Below are positions 57,675 through 64,000 of a DNA stretch of 64,000 nt, piece by piece. The notes beneath the pieces were generated by a model that ran no database searches, was not told where the DNA came from, and saw nothing but the letters and a program-made list of their open reading frames with translations. Each line of letters begins with the position of its first letter. Position 1 is the stretch's first letter. Position numbers and translations under genes: made by a program. The stretch is from Planctomycetaceae bacterium (GTDB taxonomy: Bacteria > Planctomycetota > Planctomycetia > Pirellulales > Pirellulaceae), in assembly GCA_016794985.1 (NCBI GenBank), contig JAEUIQ010000047.1:223935-287934 (forward strand), written 5' to 3'.

Positions 57675-58877
57675 ATGGCAAAAAAACACCAGAAACCAAA
57701 ACCCGCCCGCGAAGCTTCACCCGCCTCTCGCGCCCGCGCCGCTCGACGTCCGAAGCCGAACGAGCAACGCACACGTCCCGCACCTCTGATCGGAATTGTG
57801 GGGATCGCCGGCCGTTACGGCCAGTGGTTGAGCCGACGATTTCATGAACTCGGTTACTCCGTCCTCGGTAGTGATGTCCTCCCCGGTTGGCTAGGCCTGG
57901 CTGAACTTGTCCAGCGAGCGGACGTCGTGATTTTCTCCGTTCCCATGCAACAGACGATCCCAACCATCCAAGCGGCTTGTCGTTTCAGCCGAACCAATCA
58001 ACTGTGGTTGGATATCACGAGCCTGAAGGCGGACGTCATGACGGCGATGTTGGAATCGCAAGCGGACGTGATCGGATTGCATCCCTTGTGTGGGCCCGAC
58101 TTACCGAACTGGAATGGGCAAACAGTGGCCGTCTGTTACGGTCGCCTGCGCGAACCCGCGTGGGAAGATTTCGTGATCGGCGTTCTCAAATCTCTCAAAG
58201 CCAACTATTACGTTACCGATGCAGTGGAACACGATCGGATCATGGCCTATGTCCAAGCTCTGCCCCATGCTCTTTCAATGATCATGATGGGAGCGTTTGA
58301 GAGCCTGGAAGAACATGGTCTCAGCGTCAGTGAGATCGAGCACTACGCGACTCCGCCCTATCGGTTGGCAGTCGCCGCCATGTCTCGAATCTTGGCGGCT
58401 CATCCCGATCTATACGCCGACATTCAAATCCTGAATCGGAGTCACACGCTGGATGTCTTGCAGCGTGTCCACGAACAAGCTGGTCGATTGTTGAATGAAG
58501 TCTCGCGAGGGTCGCGCGACCAAATCGTCGAGCGTTTGCAGCGAGGACGCCACCAGTTCAAGAACCGCAACATCCAGTCCGGAATGAAGGGCTTCTTGCA
58601 AATGTCCCGTGTCATGGCCGACCTCAGTTCCGACAATAGCAAAGTGATTCATACCCGCCGAGATCAACCCGGGCTGCTCGAGAAAATCCTAGGTGTTTTC
58701 GCTCGACATCACGTCAATCTCAGTGGCCTGCATTCGTTCAAGACGGATGAATACGAGGGTTTCAGTTTTCATTTCGGCCTCGAAGGAGAGCGCGACAGCC
58801 TCACCTTGCAAAAGGCGTTGTGCGAAATGCGAAATTCCCCGGAACTGCGCGAACTAATTGTCATCGAAGATCCATAA
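57675..58877 (+). CDS. tyrA: prephenate dehydrogenase with C-terminal ACT domain
   Basis: After a basic, Ala/Arg-rich leader of about 40 residues comes the Rossmann domain IGIVGIAGRYGQWLSRRFHELGY. VIFSVPMQQTIPTI, DITSLKADVM and GLHPLCGPD, which carries the catalytic His, follow. A helical dimerisation domain comes next, and an ACT-like regulatory domain begins at about residue 325 (DQPGLLEKILGVFARHHVNLSGLHS). It makes 4-hydroxyphenylpyruvate (tyrosine branch). The ATG at 57675 lies just after the repeat; the longer frame back to 57405 is repeat sequence and not part of the gene. Confidence 0.9.
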   Translation: MAKKHQKPKPAREASPASRARAARRPKPNEQRTRPAPLIGIVGIAGRYGQWLSRRFHELGYSVLGSDVLPGWLGLAELVQRADVVIFSVPMQQTIPTIQAACRFSRTNQLWLDITSLKADVMTAMLESQADVIGLHPLCGPDLPNWNGQTVAVCYGRLREPAWEDFVIGVLKSLKANYYVTDAVEHDRIMAYVQALPHALSMIMMGAFESLEEHGLSVSEIEHYATPPYRLAVAAMSRILAAHPDLYADIQILNRSHTLDVLQRVHEQAGRLLNEVSRGSRDQIVERLQRGRHQFKNRNIQSGMKGFLQMSRVMADLSSDNSKVIHTRRDQPGLLEKILGVFARHHVNLSGLHSFKTDEYEGFSFHFGLEGERDSLTLQKALCEMRNSPELRELIVIEDP

Positions 58878-59439
58878 GGTTCGCGAAAACCGTTCAAGTC
58901 AAGTTGAAGCGAAAAGTCCTTGCTACTTTAACGTGTATCTCCACTGATCCTCGGTGTCCAACTGACCAAGACACAACCGAGACTACCGAGGATTGTCCTG
59001 GTCTCCGTTGCCTTTGTTTTCTGCTGTTCAGGGGCGCTCAGTCGTTAGCGACATCGGCCGCACTTTCGATAGAAGCCTAAGTGGCACTCGGAACGTTTCG
59101 GCACTGGCGTCGGCGGTGAGGGATTTATTCTTCGTGGGTTTGCACGACCCTCCAGGCCTGCTTGATGGCGGTGTTATCTTAACTTGACGCTCGCGTCGTC
59201 CGGCAGCGATCGATTCGGCCCATTCAGGTATGTTTTAATCTGAAAAAACTCTTCACTGCATCGCCGACCGACCAATGAGTCGCTCCTGGAATATCCGTAG
59301 CCAACAAGTGGTTGTAGGAAAATCGCTCGTTGACCGAGTCATAACACATACACACGCTATGACCAGGAAACGCACCCCAGAAAAACCATTTGTCCCACGC
59401 CGAGCGAGGATAATGACAAGTTCGTCAGTCACAGTGTTC
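58878..59439. other. stretch without a supported gene
   Basis: About 560 bases after tyrA hold no recognisable gene. A long imperfect hairpin is present: ATCCTCGGT at 58947-58955 pairs with ACCGAGGAT at 58985-58993, with a nested TGTC/GACA. It may end the tyrA transcript, but no clear T-tract follows. The right part passes into the 390-bp tandem array. Confidence 0.5.
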
Positions 59440-61366
59440 GCAGATTGCGGTGAATGCATACCTCGCGCAAAGCCGCAAAGGATGATGGTAGAACATCTTT
59501 GCGTCTTCGCGGCTTGGCGTGATCATTCGAATTGCTTTCTGCCAATTGTAGCCTGACATCAAGAGCAGCCGCGCGACGAAACTCGCGGCTGACTATTGAA
59601 CACTAGGCTGATTGCAACTGCGGATTGGTGGGAAGACAATGTAGGCAGGGGTCTGCCGAGCTATCACCCAAGTGAATGGAGTACGCTCGCAAGGCTTCAA
59701 CACTCGGTCCAAACATATTGACATGACCAACCGGTGCAACCGAGTGCTCAAATTGCTGTGTCCCGTACCCCAAGCGCAAACCCTCACAGTGGTTGACCTT
59801 TCTCTTTTATCGGTCATAGTGCTCCCAGGTTTTGGTGAATGCATACCTCGCGCAAAGTCGCCAAGCCGCAAAGGATGATGGTAGAACATCTTGGCGTCGT
59901 CGCGGCTTGGCGTGATCATTCGAACTACTTTCTGCCAATTGTAGCCTGACATCAAGAGCTGCCACGCGACGAAACTTGCGGCTGACTGTTGTAAACTTGG
60001 CTGTTTGCAACTGCGGATTGGTTGGAAGACAATGTAGGCAGGGGTCTGCCGAGCGGGCACCCAGGTGAACGTAGTACGCTCGCTAGGATTCGAGATTCGG
60101 TCCCAAAAAATGGGCATAACTAACCGGTGCAACCGAGTGCTCGAAATACTGTGCCCCGTACCGCAAGCCAAACCCTCGCAGTGGTTGACCTTTCTCTTTT
60201 ATCGGTCATAGTGCTCCCAGGTTGCGGTGAATGCATACCTCGCGCAAAGTCGCAAAGCCGCAAAGGATGATGGTAGAACATCTTTGCGTCTTCGCGGCTT
60301 GGCGGGATATTTGAACTGCTTTCTGCCAATTGTAGCCTGACATCACTGCCACGCGACGAAACTTGCGGCTGACTATTGAACACTAGGCTGATTGCAACTA
60401 CCAATTGGCTGGAAGACAATGTTCACAGGGTCTGCTGAGCAGGCACCCAGGTGAACGGAGTACGCTCGCAAGGCTTCAACATTCGGTCCAAACATATTGA
60501 CATAACCAACCGGTGCAACCGAGTACTCGAAATACTGTGCCCCGTACCGCAAGACAAACCCTCACAGTGGTTGACCTTTCTCTTTTATCGGTCATAGTGC
60601 TCCCAGGTTTTGGAGAATGCATACCTCACGCAAAGTCGCCAAGCCGCAAAGGATGATGGTAGAACATCTTCGCGGCTTGGCGTGATCATTCGAACTGCTT
60701 TCTGCCAATTGTAGCCTGACATCAAGAGCTGCCACGCGACGAAACTTGCGGCTGACTATTGAACACTAGGCTGATTGCAACTGCGGATTGGTTGGACGAC
60801 AATGTAGGCAGGGGTCTGCCGAGCGGGCACCCAAGTGTACGGAGTACGCTGGCAAGGATTCAACATTCGGTCCAAGAAATTGGCATAACCAGCCGGTGCA
60901 ACCGAGTGCTCGAAATACTGTGCCCAGTACCGCAAGCCAAACCCTCACAGTGGTTGACCTTTCTCTTTTATCGGTCATAGTGCTCCCAGGTTGCGGTGAA
61001 TGCATACCTCACGCAAAGTCGCAAAGCCGCAAAGGATGATGGTTGAACATCTTTGCGTCTTCGCGGCTTGGCGTGATCATTCGAACTGCTTTCTGCCAAT
61101 TGTATCCTGACATCAAAAGCTGCCACGCGACGAAACTTGCGGCTGACGGTTGTAAACTTGGCTGATTGCAATTGCCGATTGGTGGGAAGATAATGCTGTC
61201 CGCGGGCTGCCGAGCGGTCATTCAGGTGAACGGAGTACCCTCGCAAGGCTTCAACACTCGGTCCAAACATATTGACATAACCAACCGGTGCAACCGAGTG
61301 CTCAAATTACCCAGTCCTGTACCCCCAAAACCAACACCTCGCACCGGCTGACCTTTCCCGTTATGC
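59440..61366. repeat. tandem array of about five 390-bp units
   Basis: A unit of 383-393 bp repeats head to tail. The landmark GGCTG(A/T)TTGCAA occurs at 59606, 59999, 60386, 60769 and 61160. Each full unit contains a hairpin region made of GCAAAGCCGCAAAGG and TTTGCGTCTTCGCGG-like arms, and a block starting AACCGGTGCAACCGAGTG. Units differ at a few percent of sites plus small indels. The first unit is truncated at its left. Frames through it on the minus strand repeat themselves and have no start signals, so I treat it as noncoding. Confidence 0.92.
61277..61366 (+). repeat. attC-like imperfect inverted repeat 1
   Basis: It begins ATAACCAACCGGTGCAACCGAG and ends CTCGCACCGGCTGACCTTTCCCGTTATGC. 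The arms pair as ACCGGTGC/GCACCGG(C)T and GAG/CTC, with AAC and GTT outside and unpaired AACC inside one arm. It is the last block of the 390-bp array and lies 21 bases before the first small gene. Confidence 0.6.
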
Positions 61367-61387
61367 CACTACAGGACGCTCCGAAAC

Positions 61388-61816
61388 ATGTCCAATCGCA
61401 GCGAATTCAAACTTGGTGACGGGCGATCGATTCGCTTAATGTCGATTGATCAGTGGGGAACATACTCCGGACTACTGGAGGGCGTTCCCACAAAGGAAAT
61501 GAATGAGCGACATATTCGTTACACCATGGATGAAGCAAGGAAGCGTCGAAATTTCGAACCGTATTTGATTCCGCCGATTGAGACACCAATAGAAATCGAC
61601 CGCAAGTATCCATTCGGCACGCCAGCATCAATCCCGGGAATTACTTGCATAGCTCAGTTTGATTGCTTCGATCCCGCTCGAGACAAGTCGATGGATGCCT
61701 CGACATTACCTATCGTGTGGTTCCAGCCGGACTTCGCGTTTCCGATCGAAGATGCGATCTTGGAACATATTCGGTTGCTGAACTGGGAAAAATACGCGTC
61801 AGATTTTCAATACTGA
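61388..61816 (+). CDS. hypothetical protein in a cassette-like position
   Basis: The 142-residue acidic protein, MSNRSEFKLGDGRSIRLMSI at the start, has no domain I recognise. It contains EGVPTKEMNERHIRYTMDEA, IPPIETPIEIDRKYPFGTP and VWFQPDFAFPIEDAILEHIR, and lacks a signal peptide or membrane helix, so it should be cytoplasmic. It lies between two attC-like repeats, both on the plus strand. I infer a cassette gene. The sequence looks like a folded enzyme-free protein, perhaps an immunity-type or regulatory factor, but that is a guess. Confidence 0.6.
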   Translation: MSNRSEFKLGDGRSIRLMSIDQWGTYSGLLEGVPTKEMNERHIRYTMDEARKRRNFEPYLIPPIETPIEIDRKYPFGTPASIPGITCIAQFDCFDPARDKSMDASTLPIVWFQPDFAFPIEDAILEHIRLLNWEKYASDFQY

Positions 61817-61822
61817 GTATGG

Positions 61823-61913
61823 CATAACCAAGCGTTGGACGCGGAACCGCCGAGCGAGTCGTTTTTGAAGTCAAAGTTGATTGGCAGCGTCCCGGTCAAC
61901 GCCAACGTTTGCA
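61823..61913 (+). repeat. attC-like imperfect inverted repeat 2
   Basis: It starts GCATAACCAAGCGTTGGACGCGG and ends GTCAACGCCAACGTTTGCAG. The arms read AAC-caa-GCGTTG(g)AC and GTCAACGC-caa-CGTT, with equal three-base spacers on both sides and one extra unpaired G, features expected of an integron attC site. It follows the first small gene by 6 bases. Confidence 0.6.
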
Positions 61914-61923
61914 GAATCGCATT

Positions 61924-62511
61924 ATGAAACCTCACTACCTCGCGTTGGCACTAGTTCTTACTGTCGCCGGATGTTGCAAAACAATCGCGGCAACTACTCC
62001 CAAAAACGCGACGCTCGACTTTGTTAGCATCAGGATCGAAACGTCTTGGATTAGATTGACACATCCTCTTGCGATCCGCTCCGAAAGTGTACACTCTCAC
62101 TTCACCCAAAACATTCCTTTGCTCAAGGATGATGACAGTGACATTGTTACTTCCGTGTCCGTTGCATAGGTTGGCGTGGTTAAATTTGACAACACATTTG
62201 TAGACAATGACGCCCAATCCGGAGACCTGATTGCGGTCAGGGTTTCGATTTTTGATCAGTCAACGAGAACAATGATTCAATCGGAAACGACGCACACGGT
62301 CTACGATCGCGAAGATGCAACTTTGTACCACAACAGTGAGTATGGGTTGACAGTCACCGCAACGACACAGTATCCGAACGACCGTGAGCGAGCGGCGAAC
62401 CATGCGGTGAAACCGCTTGTTCGGAAAGCCGTCTTCCATACCCTAAAATCCAAGCTCGCACAGGTTGACCTTTGCGGTTATCCGGCTTCGATGCGTTGCC
62501 TGGCAGGATGA
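61924..62511 (+). pseudogene. small lipoprotein gene interrupted by an in-frame TAG
   Basis: An ATG at 61924 starts a lipoprotein signal peptide (ALALVLTVAGCCKT). The frame runs to a TAG at 62167-62169 and then continues, in the same frame, from GTT to a TGA at 62509-62511. The second part (VVKFDNTFVDNDAQSGDLIAVRVSIFDQ onward) reads like the continuation of the same protein, about 195 codons in all. It is either a decayed gene, a sequencing error, or two short genes. The final ATGA overlaps the next start. Confidence 0.55.
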
Positions 62512-62936
62512 ACCGCATGCGATACTCCATTCGCTTCATGGTGATTGTCACCGCTATCATCGCTATCGTTCCGCTCTGTGCTGCGAACCTTACTCAGACC
62601 AGCTATGCCTTCTGTTGCCTGATCGTTCCGGCAACACTCGCACTGGCATGCCGATACGCTCATAACTCTAAACACGGCTTGGCATCTCTTGTGGCGATTG
62701 TATCGGCGATCGCAATTGGGTCGCTGTTGCTGGCGTATGGATCTTATGACAAGACATTCAATAACCGTGCGAACGGATTCCTTGTGGGTGACGGATGGAA
62801 TTCCGTCGCTGTGTCGGCGATTGTCGGGGGAATCGCCGGATTGCTCTGCGGAATGGTTTCGCTAATGCTATACTTAATTCTCACGGTGGTGATCGGCAGG
62901 CCATCAAGTGGCACCCCAGACGAACATACCGGATAA
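62508..62936 (+). CDS. small membrane protein in a cassette-like position
   Basis: The ATG at 62508 overlaps the previous stop in ATGA. The 142-residue product has four hydrophobic helices: MVIVTAIIAIVPLCAA, FCCLIVPATLALACR, LASLVAIVSAIAIGSLLLAY and AVSAIVGGIAGLLCGMVSLMLYLILTVVI. I do not recognise a family. The stop TAA overlaps the first bases of an attC-like repeat, so the gene and the interrupted lipoprotein gene may make up one cassette. Confidence 0.62.
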   Translation: MNRMRYSIRFMVIVTAIIAIVPLCAANLTQTSYAFCCLIVPATLALACRYAHNSKHGLASLVAIVSAIAIGSLLLAYGSYDKTFNNRANGFLVGDGWNSVAVSAIVGGIAGLLCGMVSLMLYLILTVVIGRPSSGTPDEHTG

Positions 62937-63021
62937 CAAACCGGCGCAACCGAGTGCTCGAAATCCCCCGTCCTGTACCCCAAAACCAAGCCCTCGCACC
63001 GGTTGACCTTTCCCGTTCGCC
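62932..63021 (+). repeat. attC-like imperfect inverted repeat 3
   Basis: It starts GGATAACAAACCGGCGCAACC and ends CTCGCACCGGTTGACCTTTCCCGTTCGCC. It is closely related in sequence to repeat 1 at 61277-61366, so these two sites flank the 1.6 kb between them. Arms: AAC, ACCGG(C/T)GC and GAG pair with CTC, GCACCGGT and GTT, with AACC unpaired. Confidence 0.6.
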
Positions 63022-63093
63022 CACTAGGCCCACCAAATCGATCTGTCGACAGCGTCGCTGGCCGGCGTTACAATAGGGCAATGGAGACGAGCG

Positions 63094-63324
63094 ATGGAAA
63101 TTGAGACTTTTATTGACACGTTGAACCCCGAGCAGCAGCAGGCTGCGTTCGATCTGCTTTGGCAGCGTTTGGCTGCTGATTCACGAGCATTGAATTCTCC
63201 TGCTTGGCACGGGGATGTGCTTGCCTACCGCACCGCGAATCCAAGTAACGAACCCAACATGTCTGTTGCTGAGGCCAAGATTGCAGTAAAGCGAATGATC
63301 GATGAACGTCGAAGTTCGCAATGA
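63094..63324 (+). CDS. antitoxin of a RelE/ParE-type pair (addiction module protein)
   Basis: The 76-residue protein IDTLNPEQQQAAFDLLWQRL has the look of unstable antitoxin (addiction module) components, with a PAWH...LA.R motif, then NMSVAEAKIAVKRM. Such proteins bind the toxin and repress their own promoter. Its last 23 bases overlap the start of the toxin gene, the usual order for these pairs. It probably sits in the same cassette as the toxin. Confidence 0.72.
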   Translation: MEIETFIDTLNPEQQQAAFDLLWQRLAADSRALNSPAWHGDVLAYRTANPSNEPNMSVAEAKIAVKRMIDERRSSQ

Positions 63325-63598
63325 GGCACATTTGGACATTGCCGAAGGAGTGGCTTTCTACGACCGGCAAGGCCATGGCGCTGGCGATTATTTTTACCAT
63401 CGGATCTTTGAGGACATTGATTCGCTGAGTGACACTGCGGGTATTCACGAAAAGCATTTTGGCTACCATCGTAAAATTGCGAGCCGCCATCCTTTTCTCA
63501 TCTATTATCGATTGATCACAACGCGCGTAGAGGTAATCGCGGTCCTCGACGGACGGTCAAGTCCTTCAGATATCGATGCGTTACTCCAACGGCGTTAA
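63302..63598 (+). CDS. RelE/ParE-family toxin
   Basis: The 98-residue protein has the pattern of the ParE/RelE fold: NVEVRNEAHLDIAEGVAFYD, ...KHFGYHRKIASRHPFLIYYRL...VEVIAVLDGRSSP. It would either cleave mRNA in the ribosome (RelE) or attack gyrase (ParE); sequence alone does not tell. Its ATG lies inside the antitoxin gene. The TAA at 63596-63598 is followed within 9 bases by an inverted repeat. Confidence 0.8.
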   Translation: MNVEVRNEAHLDIAEGVAFYDRQGHGAGDYFYHRIFEDIDSLSDTAGIHEKHFGYHRKIASRHPFLIYYRLITTRVEVIAVLDGRSSPSDIDALLQRR

Positions 63599-63603
63599 CG
63601 TGG

Positions 63604-63681
63604 ACAAACCAAGCGTTGAACGCGAGCGGGCGGTCAAGCGAGTTTCGAAATCATAGTCAAACGCGCCCGCAGCGTTACCGC
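63604..63681 (+). repeat. attC-like imperfect inverted repeat 4
   Basis: It starts AAACCAAGCGTTGAACGCGAGC and ends CGCCCGCAGCGTTACCG. Arms read AACGC(ga)GCGGGCG and CGCCCGC(a)GCGTT with extrahelical bases. It shares AACCAAGCGTTG(A/G)ACGCG with repeat 2 at its left end. It follows the toxin gene. Confidence 0.55.
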
Positions 63682-64000
63682 TGTCGACTATGAAGTCCCG
63701 GTTTTGGCAAGTGGGAAGTGTCCTGAATCTTGTGTTTCTTTTTGGGGATTACATGGCATGACTTTCTGGAACGTGTTTTCGTCTGGGCTGTTGGGCGGGC
63801 GGAGTTGATGGTTGTCGACCGTTTGGCGGCACGGACGGCGGCAAGGGGCCTTGGTTGGTAGGCTGCGCGGGAGCGGAATCCGTCGGGTTACTTCGGTTTC
63901 GTTCAAGGATGGTTGATTAGGCGACTATTCGAGGTGTGGATGCTTTTCACTCTTGGGCACCTGCCGTCGGCAGGTTACATCCCCTCAGTTATCCATGCAC
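63682..64000. other. window end without a supported gene
   Basis: The last 319 bases contain no convincing gene. A short perfect palindrome, ACCTGCCG-T-CGGCAGGT, is at 63959-63975. A further cassette could start here and run beyond the window. Confidence 0.4.

Noticed and set aside
59593..60171. 192-codon open frame on the minus strand in the 390-bp array
   Set aside because: It spans more than one repeat unit and repeats itself; it has no ribosome binding site, and the frame is not kept in the other units.
63688..63906. 72-codon minus frame near the window end
   Set aside because: It is rich in Pro and Arg with no domain, no start signal, and opposite to the cassette genes.

Overview
The window reads as chromosomal DNA of a planctomycete, most likely of the Pirellulaceae (Rhodopirellula-like). 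This is inferred from gene content: a large membrane-bound dehydrogenase/cytochrome c protein of the planctomycete type, a GlcN6P deaminase fused to a PIG-L domain, many secreted hydrolases, a zinc-less anti-sigma-like protein, weak or variable Shine-Dalgarno sites, and frequent GTG/TTG starts. No rRNA or tRNA gene, phage, IS element or CRISPR array was recognised.

Layout. 1-5642: a TMEM43-like protein, a secreted esterase and a lipoprotein-ung pair, all on the minus strand. 5752-9673: a secreted glycoside hydrolase with discoidin-like domains, then a CCA-adding-type nucleotidyltransferase. 9835-15231: minus-strand hypothetical, TerB-like and ABC exporter genes. 15549-23506: plus strand; a PVC-type dehydrogenase/cytochrome, then a tightly overlapping run of serine hydrolase, methyltransferase, metallophosphoesterase and PIG-L deacetylase, which converges on pyrE. 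24176-30615: a degenerate sulfatase-like protein, an FHA-GAF histidine kinase, and an ECF sigma factor with a putative anti-sigma partner. 30675-37516: a YfcC transporter with rimI, and a plus-strand operon of OmpA lipoprotein, lipase-like lipoprotein and flavoprotein.

37520-48230 is a long minus-strand gene train (trmL, bioA, rhomboid-like, chrA, polytopic membrane protein, nagB-PIG-L fusion, TPR protein, SelL-like redox protein) with several 1-4 base overlaps that imply translational coupling. 48469-58877 holds mog, a low-molecular-weight phosphatase, the dnaG-rpoD pair, larB, purH, an SDR and tyrA.

The last 5 kb differs from the rest. A tandem array of about 390-bp units (59440-61366) leads into a run of small same-strand genes (unknown protein, broken lipoprotein, small membrane protein, toxin-antitoxin pair). 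Each gene or gene pair is followed by a 78-91 base imperfect inverted repeat with AAC...GTT ends. This looks like an integron-type gene-cassette array, with related but decayed sites inside the 390-bp units. No integrase lies in the window, so this remains an inference.

Elsewhere the window is rich in small repeats: a palindromic dispersed element of about 162 bp in two copies (27550, 57490), minisatellites of 14, 15 and 22 bp just downstream of genes, and in-gene 15-bp expansions in the anti-sigma-like gene.
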